Part shown: positions 17,271-27,993 of the stretch, in pieces
How the letters are laid out: each line of letters begins with the position of its first letter
How positions within the stretch are numbered: position 1 is the first letter of the stretch
NCBI GenBank assembly: GCA_965235975.1
Contig: CBDDZZ010000002.1
Location: forward strand, 1-64,000
From: Fontibacterium oligotrophicum
GTDB taxonomy: Bacteria; Pseudomonadota; Alphaproteobacteria; Pelagibacterales; Pelagibacteraceae
Length of the DNA stretch: 64,000 nt
Direction of reading: 5' to 3'
The notes under the pieces: generated by a model
Seen by the model: only the letters and a program-made list of their open reading frames with translations
What the model was told of the DNA's origin: nothing
Database searches by the model: none
Translations under genes and position numbers: made by a program

Positions 17271-19175
17271 ATGCTATATTTAATTTTATTTTTACCATTA
17301 CTTGGATCTTTTATTTCTGCTTTTTTTTACAAAAAGATTGGAGATAAAACATGTCAGATTTTAACATCTGCATTCATTGTTATTGCTGCAATACTTTCTT
17401 CAATAATTTTATTAGACACCATTAAAACTGGAAAAACTTATGAGTATCCAATTTTTAATTGGATAACCTCTGGAACATTAAAACTTCATTGGTCTATTTA
17501 TGTGGACTCACTCACAGCTGTGATGCTTGTTGTTGTAAATTCTGTATCTGCACTAGTTCATATTTATTCAATTGGTTACATGAGTCATGATCCGCACAAG
17601 CCAAGATTTATGTCTTATCTTTCTCTTTTTACTTTCATGATGTTGTCTTTAATTACAGCTGATAATTTTTTACAATTATTTTTTGGTTGGGAAGGTGTTG
17701 GACTTGCATCTTACTTATTAATTGGTTTTTGGTTTAAGAAAGAAAGTGCAAACAATGCTTCAATGAAAGCTTTTATAGTAAACCGTGTTGGAGATCTTGG
17801 TTTATTAATTGCAATGTTTTTAATTTTTAAAACCTTTGGAACTTTAACATTTAGTGAAGTCTTCACTCAAGCTGCAGAGCAATCAAAAAACACTATAAAA
17901 ATTTTTGGAGGTGAATTTAATTTAATTACAACTATTTGTGTATTTTTATTCATTGGTGCCATGGGAAAATCTGCACAAATTATTTTACACACTTGGCTTC
18001 CAGATGCTATGGAAGGACCAACCCCAGTTTCTGCATTAATCCACGCAGCAACCATGGTAACAGCTGGTGTGTTTTTAGTTGCAAGATGTTCACCATTATT
18101 TGAGTACTCACAATATGCTTTAAATTTAGTTGCATTTGTTGGAGCAACCACTGCAATTTTTGCAGCAACCGTTGCCATCGTTCAAACTGATATAAAAAGA
18201 ATTATCGCCTATTCAACGTGTAGCCAATTAGGTTACATGTTTTTTGCAGCAGGAATGGGGGCTTATAATATTGCTATATTTCACTTATTTACCCATGCTT
18301 TTTTTAAGGCTCTTCTTTTCTTAGGAGCAGGTTCAGTCATTCATGCATTCCATGATGAACAGAACATAGAAAAGATGGGTGGAGTTTGGAAAAAAATTCC
18401 AATGACTTATGCGTTAATGGTAATTGGAACTTTAGCATTAACTGGATTTCCATTACTTGCAGGATTTTATTCAAAGGATGCAATTATAGAGTCAGCTTAT
18501 TTTTCTAAAAGTTTATTTGCAGGTTATGCATTTGTCATAGGCTTAACCACAGCTTTTATTACTTCAGTTTATTCTTGGCGATTAATTTTTAAAACTTTCC
18601 ATGGCAAATATAATAATGCCATGAGCTTTGATAAAGTTCACGAATCCGGACTTGTTATGATTATTCCATTAATTGTCCTTGCAATTGGTGCAATATTTTC
18701 AGGATACGTTTTTCATGAAATATTTATTGGTGAGAATACAAAATTCTGGGGTAAGGCAATATTTTTCTTAAAGCAAACTGCACATGGTCATCCACCGCTA
18801 TGGTTGCTAATTTTAATTCCAACTTTAGTAATTTCCGCAATACCTTTATCATTTATTTTATTTTTAAAGAGAAAAGATATTGTTGAAAATTTTATTAATA
18901 GTCAAAAACCCTTATATAATTTTTTGGTTAAAAAATGGTACTTCGATGAATTATACGATTTAATTTTTGTAAGACCCTTTAGAAGCATTGGAAATTTTTT
19001 ATGGCAAAGAGGAGATGTTAAAACCATAGATGCTTACGGACCCGATGGAATAGCAAGAGTTGTAAAAAATTTATCTGATCGAGCAAGTAGTATGCAGTCT
19101 GGATATTTATATCATTATGCAACAATTTTATTAATTGGGTTAATCATCATCGTAACGTTTTTAATTATTATTTAA
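17271..19175 (+). CDS. nuoL: NADH-quinone oxidoreductase subunit L
   Basis: A 634-residue antiporter-like subunit at the distal end of the membrane arm, with about 15 helices plus the long lateral helix near the C-terminus. Recognisable blocks are FFGWEGVGLASYLLIGFW with the key Glu, HTWLPDAMEGPTPVSALIHA and HLFTHAFFKALLFLGAGSVI. Intact and of normal length. It begins right after nuoK and is followed one base later by nuoM. Confidence 0.98.
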   Translation: MLYLILFLPLLGSFISAFFYKKIGDKTCQILTSAFIVIAAILSSIILLDTIKTGKTYEYPIFNWITSGTLKLHWSIYVDSLTAVMLVVVNSVSALVHIYSIGYMSHDPHKPRFMSYLSLFTFMMLSLITADNFLQLFFGWEGVGLASYLLIGFWFKKESANNASMKAFIVNRVGDLGLLIAMFLIFKTFGTLTFSEVFTQAAEQSKNTIKIFGGEFNLITTICVFLFIGAMGKSAQIILHTWLPDAMEGPTPVSALIHAATMVTAGVFLVARCSPLFEYSQYALNLVAFVGATTAIFAATVAIVQTDIKRIIAYSTCSQLGYMFFAAGMGAYNIAIFHLFTHAFFKALLFLGAGSVIHAFHDEQNIEKMGGVWKKIPMTYALMVIGTLALTGFPLLAGFYSKDAIIESAYFSKSLFAGYAFVIGLTTAFITSVYSWRLIFKTFHGKYNNAMSFDKVHESGLVMIIPLIVLAIGAIFSGYVFHEIFIGENTKFWGKAIFFLKQTAHGHPPLWLLILIPTLVISAIPLSFILFLKRKDIVENFINSQKPLYNFLVKKWYFDELYDLIFVRPFRSIGNFLWQRGDVKTIDAYGPDGIARVVKNLSDRASSMQSGYLYHYATILLIGLIIIVTFLIII

Positions 19176-19176
19176 T

Positions 19177-20655
19177 ATGAACTTCCCAATTTTAACTTTT
19201 TTAACTTTCTTTCCATTAGTTGGAGTAATTTATATTTTACTTAGACGCGGTACCGATGAAGTTGTTGAACGCTCTTCTAAAAATATTTCAATATTAGTTT
19301 CACTGGTCAATTTTATTGTTTCACTATTTTTATGGAGCAAATTTGATACAGCAAATCCCGGCTTTCAATTTGTAGAAGAGTCGGCTTGGATTAAAAATTT
19401 TGTTTCATACAAAATGGGAGTTGATGGTGTTTCAATATTTTTAGTTTTACTTACAACTTTTATTTCTCCACTTTGTATTTTTGCAGCGATCAATAGTTTA
19501 AAGAAAAGAATTAAAGAATTTTTAATTGCAATCTTGATCATGCAGACATTTATGATCGGGGTATTCTGTGCATTAGATTTATTCTTATTCTTTTTATTCT
19601 TTGAGGGCGGACTAATTCCAATGTTTTTAATTATTGGAATTTGGGGCGGCGAAAGACGCGTTTATTCTGCATTAAAGTTCTTTTTATATACGTTTTTAGG
19701 CTCAATTTTCATGCTGATTGCAATTATTGCCATCTATTGGAACATGAACACATTAGATCTTGTTAAGTTAATGGGAGCCAAAATTCCTGAAAACTTACAA
19801 TACTGGATGTGGTTAGGTTTTTTTATTTCATTGGCTGTAAAACTTCCAATGTGGCCATTTCATACTTGGTTACCCGATGCCCACGTTGAAGCACCAACGC
19901 CAGGATCTGTAATCCTTGCTGCCATCTTACTTAAAATATCTGGCTATGGATTTATAAGATTTTCTCTCGGTCTATTTCCAATTGCCTCTCACTATTTTGC
20001 AAATTTTGTATTTGTACTAAGTGTTATTGCAATTATTTATGCATCTTTTGTTGCGCTTATGCAAAAAGACATGAAAAAGTTGATTGCATATTCCTCAGTT
20101 GCTCACATGGGATATGTCACCATTGGAATTTTTTCATTTACTAAACAAGGAATAGATGGGGCAATTTTTCAAATGATTAGTCATGGATTAATTTCTTCAT
20201 CATTGTTCTTATGTGTTGGAGTTCTTTATGACCGAGTGCACAGTCGATTAATTGAAGATTATTCAGGTGTTGTAAATATCATGCCAAAATTTGCTTTAGT
20301 TTTTGTATTCTCATCCCTTGCAAATGTAGGTCTGCCAGGCACTAGTGGATTTGTTGGTGAGTTTTTAACTTTAATTGGAACTTTTAAAGTAAATTATATT
20401 GTATCCATACTTGCAGCAACAGGAGTTATTTTATCAGCTGCCTATTCGTTATGGTTATGCAAGCGTGTTGTGTTTGGTGAATTTAAAGTTAACAATCACG
20501 GTGAAAAATTATTAGATTTAGATGCTACAGAGTTTGTTATTTTATTTTTATTGATGATTTTAACAATTATATTTGGCGTATATCCAAATTTAATTTTAGA
20601 ACCTATCTCATCATCAGTTGATTTAATTGTTAAAAATATGGGAGCTATTAAATGA
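19177..20655 (+). CDS. nuoM: NADH-quinone oxidoreductase subunit M
   Basis: A 492-residue antiporter-like subunit of the membrane arm, with about 14 transmembrane helices. Motifs include FFLFFEGGLIPMFLIIGIWG with the conserved Glu, PFHTWLPDAHVEAPTPGSVI and KLIAYSSVAHMGYVTIG. Frame intact and length usual. The stop overlaps the nuoN start by four bases. Confidence 0.98.
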   Translation: MNFPILTFLTFFPLVGVIYILLRRGTDEVVERSSKNISILVSLVNFIVSLFLWSKFDTANPGFQFVEESAWIKNFVSYKMGVDGVSIFLVLLTTFISPLCIFAAINSLKKRIKEFLIAILIMQTFMIGVFCALDLFLFFLFFEGGLIPMFLIIGIWGGERRVYSALKFFLYTFLGSIFMLIAIIAIYWNMNTLDLVKLMGAKIPENLQYWMWLGFFISLAVKLPMWPFHTWLPDAHVEAPTPGSVILAAILLKISGYGFIRFSLGLFPIASHYFANFVFVLSVIAIIYASFVALMQKDMKKLIAYSSVAHMGYVTIGIFSFTKQGIDGAIFQMISHGLISSSLFLCVGVLYDRVHSRLIEDYSGVVNIMPKFALVFVFSSLANVGLPGTSGFVGEFLTLIGTFKVNYIVSILAATGVILSAAYSLWLCKRVVFGEFKVNNHGEKLLDLDATEFVILFLLMILTIIFGVYPNLILEPISSSVDLIVKNMGAIK

Positions 20656-22062
20656 TAAATATTATTCCTGAAATATTTTTACTATTAAGCTCGTTCACTT
20701 TATTAATCATTGGTGTTTTTTCAAAAACGTTTAATAAATTTTTAAATTATATTATGCTGGCATTACTTGCTGGCTTAATTTTTATTATTTATTTTAATTT
20801 CTCAGGATCTGCCACTCTATTTTCAAACAGTTACACCATTGATCCTTTATCTAACTTTATGAAAATTTTAGTTCTTGTTTCTGTTTTATTTACAGTTTTA
20901 ATTTCAAACTCTTATTTAGAGAGATTAAATATTGCTAAATTTGAATATCCAATCATTTTATTACTTTCAACACTTGGAATGTTTGTGATGATTAGTGCAA
21001 ACAACCTAATTGTTTTTTATTTAGGATTAGAACTTCAATCATTATGTCTTTATGTTCTTGCTGCAATTAACACTAAGTCTCTTAAATCATCGGAAGCAGG
21101 GCTTAAAATACTTCGTTTTAGGCTCATTATCCTCTGGTCTCTTATTATATGGATGTTCATTAGTTTATGGATTTACAGGCTCTGTTGATTATTCTGCAAT
21201 TGCTAAAGTTGCATCAGAACAAAGTGGAGCTTTAAAATTCGGGTTAGTTTTTATTCTTTGCGGAATAGCATTTAAAATATCAGCGGTGCCATTTCATATG
21301 TGGGCTCCAGATGTTTATGAAGGATCGCCTACATCAGTTACAACTTTCTTTGCCATGGCTCCTAAAGTTGCAGCCATAGCAGCATTGATAAAATTTTTAA
21401 ATGTTCCTTATGTAAACTTTATTAATGAATGGAAGACTATTATTATTATTTTATCCATTGCCTCCATGTTTCTTGGAGCGGTCGCAGCAATTGGTCAAAA
21501 TAATTTAAAAAGACTTATGGCCTACAGTTCCATAGGTCATGTTGGTTTCATCCTTGCAGGTCTTGCAATTGCAACCCCACAGTCTTTGAGCGCAGTTTTA
21601 GTTTATATTGTCATATACGTATTTATGAATATCGGCGTTTTCGCCTGCATCATGTGCTTAAATAGAAATGGTGTTTATTTTGAAAATATTTCTGATCTTT
21701 CTGGTCTTTCAAAACATCATCCGCTCATTGCCGTTTGTTTAACTATTCTTACTTTTTCATTAGCAGGAATTCCGCCGCTTGCAGGTTTTTTTGCAAAATT
21801 TTATATTTTCTTAGCAATTATTCAGCAAAAAATTTATTATCTTGCAGTTATAGGATTGTTGTCTGCTGTGATTGCAGCTTTTTATTATCTTCGAATTATT
21901 AAAGTTATTTATTTTGATCCAGCTAAAGAAAGTTATGATAAAAAAATTAGTTATGGTTTAAAATTTTCATTAATCGTTTCAACCGTAGTTGTATTGTTTT
22001 ATTTTATCGATCCATCCACATTAAATACCATTGTAGAAAATATTACGAAAAATATAAAATAA
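20652..22062 (+). CDS. nuoN: NADH-quinone oxidoreductase subunit N, one frameshift
   Basis: Third antiporter-like membrane subunit. The first frame covers residues 1-152 and is lost where GLKYF should be read; an extra A in the run at 21105-21108 explains it. The second frame resumes GLKYFVLGSLSSGLLLYG and runs to TAA at 22062, with PFHMWAPDVYEGSPTSVTTF and KRLMAYSSIGHVGFILAGL. The combined length is about 469 residues, and 1411 bases is one over a multiple of three. A sequence error is likely, since the rest of complex I is intact. Confidence 0.93.
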
Positions 22063-22762
22063 ATGAGTTTGCCTATTTTTAATTTTACAAAAATAGAGAG
22101 CACTAATGATTTTGCTCGAACATTAATTACAGAACATAAAATTAGTAAAGGAATTGTTACAGCTGATGAGCAAACAAAAGGGCGTGGAAGGTATGGAAAT
22201 CAATGGTCATCCCCTAAAGGAAATTTATATTTTACTATTTTTTTTCCAATTCTAAGATCTAATTTAAAAAAAATTCAATTTTTAGTTCAATTACAAATTA
22301 GAAATATTTTAAAAAAATATCGTATTAAAAATCTTTCATTAAAATGGCCCAATGATCTTTATATTAATAATAAAAAAGTCTGTGGAATACTTCAGGAAAG
22401 TATTGTTTTCAAAAAGTTTTTTTTAATTATTGGCATTGGAATTAATATTCAATCCTCACCTAAAATTAAGAAATACCCAACCACATATTTAAATAAAGAG
22501 GCTAAAAAGAAAATAAATCTCAATGAATTGGTTGAAAAACTAAAGAGCTGTTTTTATTAGTAATATTATCGATAATAATCATTCATTTAAAAATATTCTT
22601 AAAGAATGGAATAAATATGCTTTTAACAAAAATAAGTTTATAAATTTCAAGACAAAAAATAAGATTTATAGAGGTATTTTTAGAGGTATTAACAATAACG
22701 GTGCTTTAATTTTACAGCACAATAATCGCAAAGATTATTTTACACAAGGTAGCATAGTTTGA
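22063..22762 (+). CDS. birA: Biotin-[acetyl-CoA carboxylase] ligase, one frameshift
   Basis: Biotin protein ligase catalytic domain without the N-terminal DNA-binding domain of E. coli BirA, so it is an enzyme only and not a repressor. Motifs are TKGRGRYGNQWSSPKGNLYF (biotinyl-AMP loop) and LKWPNDLYINNKKVCGIL with the active Lys. The frame ends early at 22560 because of an extra T in 22551-22555; beyond it the frame reads SNIIDNNHSFKN and ends YFTQGSIV at TGA 22760-22762. About 232 residues. It starts right after nuoN and overlaps coaX, a common alphaproteobacterial order. Confidence 0.9.
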
Positions 22763-23520
22763 ACTATTTAATTATCGACATTGGCAATACGAATATTGAT
22801 TTTATTAATTTTAATAAACTTACAAATAACTATTCAGGTAAATTTACGATAGATACTTCTGACATTTTAAAAGATCGATTTGGAATTATTAGTAAAAAAA
22901 TTAAAAAAAATTTTTACAAAAGTGCACTGTGCTCTAGCGTTGTTCCAAATGCGTTTAGCAAATTAAAAAAAATATTAAAGAGTAAAAATATTAATTTAAA
23001 TGAAGTAAAAGATAAAATTGTTAAACTGCCTATTAAAATTAAGATTAATAAACCAAAACAAGTAGGCTCTGATCGAGTTGTTAATTCTATTGCTGCTTAT
23101 AAAATTTATAAAAAAAATTCAATTATAATAGACTTTGGAACAGCTACTACTTTTGATGTTATAATTAGAGATACGTATGTGGGCGGAATGATTACACCTG
23201 GAATCAATCTATCCTTAAAGGTTCTAAAAGAGGCAACTGCAAAGCTTCCTTTGATTAAATTAAAAAAAACTAACAAATTCATAGGTAAAGATACTGTCAG
23301 CGCCATGAATAACGGTATGTATTGGGGCTATATTGGTTTAATTAAAGAACTTGTGCAAAAAATTATTATAGAAACAAAAAAAAAGTACTTAGTTATTTTT
23401 ACTGGCGGACTTGCAAATATTTTTTTTTCTTCGTTCCCATTTAAAGACAAAGTGATTGATCAAGAGATAACTTTAAAAGGTATAGCTGAAACTTTAAAAT
23501 TTAATTTAAAAAATATGTAA
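22759..23520 (+). CDS. coaX: Type III pantothenate kinase
   Basis: A 253-residue cytosolic kinase that phosphorylates pantothenate in the first step of coenzyme A synthesis. The ASKHA-fold phosphate loop IDIGNTN is at residues 6-12. GSDRVVN and IDFGTATTFDV (metal/ATP site) follow, then GGMITPG and the GGLA motif near the C-terminus. The start is TTG at 22759, which overlaps the birA stop; no ATG lies near. The stop overlaps the rnj start by one base. Confidence 0.95.
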   Translation: MNYLIIDIGNTNIDFINFNKLTNNYSGKFTIDTSDILKDRFGIISKKIKKNFYKSALCSSVVPNAFSKLKKILKSKNINLNEVKDKIVKLPIKIKINKPKQVGSDRVVNSIAAYKIYKKNSIIIDFGTATTFDVIIRDTYVGGMITPGINLSLKVLKEATAKLPLIKLKKTNKFIGKDTVSAMNNGMYWGYIGLIKELVQKIIIETKKKYLVIFTGGLANIFFSSFPFKDKVIDQEITLKGIAETLKFNLKNM

Positions 23521-25190
23521 TGGTTAAAGGTGGACAAGAATTAGTTTTTTGCGCTCTTGGCGGGGCTGGTGAGATTGGTATGAATTTGAATTTATTTGGC
23601 TTTGGCAAGCCAAGTGAATATCAATGGATTATTGTTGATATTGGCGTAACCTTTTCTGACGATAATATTCCAGGGATCGAAGTTATTTTGCCTAATCCAG
23701 AATTTATTGTAAATCAGAAAAAAAATTTATTAGGAATCGTCTTAACCCATGCTCATGAAGATCATGTTGGTGCGATTGCACATTTATGGCCTATGCTACA
23801 ATGCCCAATTTATGCAACACCATTTACCGCGGCAATAGTTAGAGAGAAATTCAAAGAAAAAAAAATTAATATTTCTTCTCATTTAAAAATTATAAAACTT
23901 GAGAGTAATATTAAGCTTGGGCCTTTTGATATTGATTATGTGACTTTAACGCATTCCATATTAGAGCCTAACGGACTTTCAATAACTACTCCTTTAGGAA
24001 CCATATTACATACTGCTGACTGGAAGATTGATGAAACTCCTTTAATTGGAAAAAGTTTTGACTCTAAGAAATTACAAGAAATTGGAAATAAACAAGTGTT
24101 AGCAATGGTTTGCGATTCTACAAATATTTTTAATTACGGTTCTTCGGGTTCAGAAAAATTAGTTCGAGATGGAATGCTGACAATTTTAGATAAAATGAAA
24201 AACAGAATTGTGATTACTTCTTTTGCTTCCAACGTCATAAGAATGGAAACCATATTTAAATGTGCAGAAAAAATCGGTCGTAAAGTTTCTTTAGTCGGTC
24301 GGTCTATGAATCGTATTTATGAACTTGCAAGACAGTGTAACTATTTACAAGATATCGAACCTCCAATTGATGTTAGAGAAACAAAGAAAATTCCTAGAAA
24401 TAAAATCATTTATTTATGCACGGGTAGTCAAGGCGAGCAAAGAGCTGCTTTAAGCAGAATAGCAAGTTCTGTTCATCCAGATGTTTTTTTAGAAGAGGGG
24501 GATAATGTAATTTTTTCATCTCGAATTATTCCTGGCAATGAAAAAAAATTATATAAAATGTTTAATCAGTTTTCCAAAAATAATATTAATGTTTTGTCAG
24601 AAGAAAATTCAATGATTCACGTCTCTGGACATCCAGGGAGGGAAGAATTGAAAAAAATGTACCAATGGGTTAAGCCTAAAATAATGATCCCTGTACATGG
24701 CGAAGAAAGGCATATGACTGAACACATTAGTTTTGCAAAAGAAATGGGCGTTAAATATCCAATTAAAACAAGTAATGGCGAAATCGTTCGTCTTGCGCCA
24801 GGAGAACCCAAAGTCGTTGATAAAGTTACTTGGGGTAGAATTTATTTAGATGGCAAAGTTTTAATTGATAATGACTCTCCTGTATTAAAAGAGAGACGAA
24901 ATATGGCAGCTAACGGCTATATGGAGATAACTGTTTTAATTTCCAAAAATGGACAAATTAAAAATAATCCAGTGATTACCTTAAAAGGAATTCCTTTAAT
25001 CGAAGAAGATGCAAGTGAGATTGAATATGATTTAGAGGATATAGTTATGAATACTTGTAAAACTTTTAATTTAAATAATTCAAAACAAGAAAAAAATTTA
25101 ATCGACACTTTAAAAGGAAATTGTAGAAAATTAATCAACGATAAATCAGGTAAAAAACCCTTAGTAAATATTAATTTAGTCAGACTTTAG
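23520..25190 (+). CDS. rnj: Ribonuclease J
   Basis: A 556-residue metallo-beta-lactamase/beta-CASP ribonuclease acting in RNA decay and 5'-end processing. The zinc-binding motif THAHEDHVGA lies near residue 76, with LGTILHTADWK and the C-terminal beta-CASP motif SGHPGRE. N-terminal CALGGAGEIGMN is the family hallmark. Its presence is typical of alphaproteobacteria and contrasts with gammaproteobacteria. It overlaps coaX and precedes the DUF1467 gene by three bases. Confidence 0.96.
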   Translation: MVKGGQELVFCALGGAGEIGMNLNLFGFGKPSEYQWIIVDIGVTFSDDNIPGIEVILPNPEFIVNQKKNLLGIVLTHAHEDHVGAIAHLWPMLQCPIYATPFTAAIVREKFKEKKINISSHLKIIKLESNIKLGPFDIDYVTLTHSILEPNGLSITTPLGTILHTADWKIDETPLIGKSFDSKKLQEIGNKQVLAMVCDSTNIFNYGSSGSEKLVRDGMLTILDKMKNRIVITSFASNVIRMETIFKCAEKIGRKVSLVGRSMNRIYELARQCNYLQDIEPPIDVRETKKIPRNKIIYLCTGSQGEQRAALSRIASSVHPDVFLEEGDNVIFSSRIIPGNEKKLYKMFNQFSKNNINVLSEENSMIHVSGHPGREELKKMYQWVKPKIMIPVHGEERHMTEHISFAKEMGVKYPIKTSNGEIVRLAPGEPKVVDKVTWGRIYLDGKVLIDNDSPVLKERRNMAANGYMEITVLISKNGQIKNNPVITLKGIPLIEEDASEIEYDLEDIVMNTCKTFNLNNSKQEKNLIDTLKGNCRKLINDKSGKKPLVNINLVRL

Positions 25191-25193
25191 TGT

Positions 25194-25445
25194 ATGTCGA
25201 TAACAGGCGGAATTATTATTTATGTAAATCTATGGATGATCATATTGTTCATGGTATTACCCTTTGGAATTAAAAACCAAGTTGATTCTGTAAGTTATCA
25301 AAAAGGGACTGACCCTGGAGCACCCGTTGAGTCTAAAATGAAAAAAAAGATTTTAATAACCACACTAATAACAACTGTTATTTTTTCTTTAATCTTTGCA
25401 TTAGACAAATTAGATTTGTTTTATATTAGAAAATTATTATTTTAA
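25194..25445 (+). CDS. DUF1467 family small membrane protein
   Basis: An 83-residue protein with two transmembrane helices (residues about 3-22 and 55-72) joined by a loop with LPFGIKNQ and the PGAPVESKM motif typical of DUF1467. Function is unknown. In alphaproteobacteria it is regularly found between rnj and proS, exactly as here. The ATG at 25194 follows the rnj stop by three bases, and the gene overlaps proS by one base. Confidence 0.88.
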   Translation: MSITGGIIIYVNLWMIILFMVLPFGIKNQVDSVSYQKGTDPGAPVESKMKKKILITTLITTVIFSLIFALDKLDLFYIRKLLF

Positions 25446-26767
25446 TGCTGATTTCAAAACTCTTTTTCCCTGTTCTTAGAGAAGTCTCAGCTGATGCTAA
25501 GTTAAAATCTCATCAATTAATGCTCAAGGCTGGCATGATTAGACAAAGTGCTGCAGGTATTTATTCTTGGCTGCCATTAGGACTTAAAGTTTTAAAGAAA
25601 ATTGAGCAGGTAGTTAGAGAAGAACAAGATAATATTGGTGCTCAAGAAATGTTAATGCCAACAATTCAATCAGCAGACATTTGGAAAGAAAGTGGTCGAT
25701 ACGATGATTACGGTCAGGAAATGCTTAGAATTAAAGATCGAAGTGATCGAGAATTATTATATGGACCAACCAATGAAGAACTTATTACTGAAATTTTTAG
25801 AGATAATATAAAATCTTATAAATCCTTACCATTAATTCTTTATCATATTCAGTGGAAATTTAGAGATGAGATTAGACCAAGATTTGGAGTCATGCGTTGT
25901 CGAGAATTTTTAATGAAAGATTCTTATTCCTTTGATCTTACGAAAGAGGATGCGATCAAGTCTTATAATAAAATGTTTTATGCATATCTTAGAACATTTT
26001 CTAGATTAGAATTAAAAGCATTACCTCTTCGGGCAAGTTCGGGTCCAATTGGTGGAGATAACTCCCATGAATTTATTATCTTAGCAGATACAGGCGAAAG
26101 CCAAGTTTATTTAGATAAATCATTATTGAATATTGATATTCATAGTTTCGATAATTCTGAAGCATCAATTAACAAAATGATTTTGGCATTTTCAAACCCT
26201 TATAGCGCCACTGATGAAAAACACTCTGAAAAAGAATTTAATGAAAAAGTTTCTAAAACTAATCAGTTAGTGACTAAAGGAATTGAGGTGGGGCATATAT
26301 TTTATTTTGGAAATAAATATTCAAAACCTATGAAAGCAAATGTTTTAAATAAAGAGGGAAAAAACGTTAATGTTGAAATGGGTTCATACGGAATTGGAGT
26401 TTCAAGGCTTGTTGCAGCGGTTATTGAGGCAAAATGTATAGAAGGGGTTATGAAGTGGCCACTAGTGATATCCCCATTTGATATTGCAATAATACCTCTA
26501 AATAACAAATCAGATACAGCGCCTTTAGATAAAGCTAGAAAAATTTACGAGACTTTAAAAGGTAATTCTATTGATGTTATATTAGATGACACTTTAGAAA
26601 GCCCCTCAAGTAAATTTAAAAATTTTGATTTAATAGGAGTGCCTTACCAAATTATTATTGGCTCAAAGAGTAGTGATGATAAATTTGAGTTTAAAGAGTT
26701 AAATGCAAAAACAGAAATGTTGACAATTGATGAAATAGTAAAAAAAATTAAAAAATTAAAAGGTTAA
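25445..26767 (+). CDS. proS: Prolyl-tRNA synthetase (short alphaproteobacterial form)
   Basis: A 440-residue class II synthetase charging tRNA-Pro. Motif 2 region FRDEIRPRFGVMRCREFLMKD and motif 3 GSYGIGVSRLVAAVIE are clear. C-terminal anticodon-binding domain with DVILDD. The editing (INS) domain of the 570-residue bacterial form is missing, as is usual in alphaproteobacteria. Frame intact. Confidence 0.97.
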   Translation: MLISKLFFPVLREVSADAKLKSHQLMLKAGMIRQSAAGIYSWLPLGLKVLKKIEQVVREEQDNIGAQEMLMPTIQSADIWKESGRYDDYGQEMLRIKDRSDRELLYGPTNEELITEIFRDNIKSYKSLPLILYHIQWKFRDEIRPRFGVMRCREFLMKDSYSFDLTKEDAIKSYNKMFYAYLRTFSRLELKALPLRASSGPIGGDNSHEFIILADTGESQVYLDKSLLNIDIHSFDNSEASINKMILAFSNPYSATDEKHSEKEFNEKVSKTNQLVTKGIEVGHIFYFGNKYSKPMKANVLNKEGKNVNVEMGSYGIGVSRLVAAVIEAKCIEGVMKWPLVISPFDIAIIPLNNKSDTAPLDKARKIYETLKGNSIDVILDDTLESPSSKFKNFDLIGVPYQIIIGSKSSDDKFEFKELNAKTEMLTIDEIVKKIKKLKG

Positions 26768-26768
26768 A

Positions 26769-27993
26769 TTGATTTCTTCTGCTGAGCTATTAATCATTAA
26801 AAATTATATTCGATCAAAGAAAAAAGATAGTTTTTTAAAAATTATCTCGGTTTTTTCTTTTCTTGGCATTTCTATAGGAGTTGCAACTCTCATTATTGTA
26901 ATGTCGGTCATGAACGGTTTTCGTGCTGAATTATTTGATAAATTATTAAAATTTAATCCTCATATTATTGTTCAATCCATAAGTAATGAAGAATTAAGTA
27001 TTCCTAAAATTACTGAGTTTTTTAATGAAAAAAAAATTGAGGTCAAAAGCATTCGAAAAGTTATTAAAGCTCAGGGGTTGCTAGTAACCGAACGGAGTAA
27101 TTCTGGGATAGGCATCATAGGAATTAATAAAGAAGATTTAGCTAAAGAGGAGTTTATTAAAGAGTTTTCTGGTTATGAGAAAGGGTCGGTTATAATTGGC
27201 TCTGCCTTAGCAAATAAACTTGGAATTAAGCAAAATAGTAAAATTAGCGTTTTATCAGCTAATAATATTTCAACTCCTTTTGGAAAGGTACCACAACAAT
27301 TTACATTCAAAGTAGCATCAACCTTTTCAAGCGGTGTATCTGAGTTAGATTATAATTATATTTTCATCCCTTATAATGATGCTTTAGATTTTATAAAAAA
27401 AAATAAAAATCTTATTTCCATCGATATTAAAATTAAGGATGTAAATAATGTTGATCTTTATAAAAAAGATTTAGAGAAAAATTTTCAAAATTATTATTTT
27501 ACCACTTGGATTGATAACAATAAGACATTTTTTGACGCTTTGTTAGTTGAGCGTAATGTAATGTTTATTATTTTAACTCTCATTATTATTGTTGCAGCAT
27601 TTAATATTGTAACAGGCATGACTATCTTAGTTAAAAATAAGACCAAGGAGATTGCAATTTTTAACACTCTGGGTATGTCGAAGTTTTCAATTTCAAAGAT
27701 CTTTTTTATTATGGGGTCTTTTATTGGAATTACAGGGACTATATTTGGAGTAATACTGGGTATAGTTTTTGCCCATAACATTGAAGCTATTAGACAGTTT
27801 GTAAGCTATGTTTTTCAGGTAAGAGTTTTTCCACCAGAAATATATTTTCTAAGTAAGATGCCATCACTAATAGATTATAAGTCTGTGCTTATTATCTGTT
27901 TCTTTTCTGTATTAATTACATTTTTTGCAAGTTTGTATCCCTGCCATTTCAGCATCTAAGCTTAATCCAATCAAAGGGTTAAAATATGACTGA
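26769..27993 (+). CDS. lolC: Lipoprotein-releasing ABC transporter permease, one frameshift
   Basis: LolC/LolE-type permease that extracts lipoproteins from the inner membrane. N-terminal KKKDSFLKIISVFSFLGISI leads into the first helix, followed by a large periplasmic domain and three further helices from residue 260 on. An extra C at 27939-27941 breaks the last 20 codons; the restored end reads PAISASKLNPIKGLKYD to TGA at 27991-27993. Total about 408 residues. Start TTG at 26769. It overlaps lolD by eight bases. One permease gene is present here, so the transporter may use a LolC/E homodimer. Confidence 0.9.
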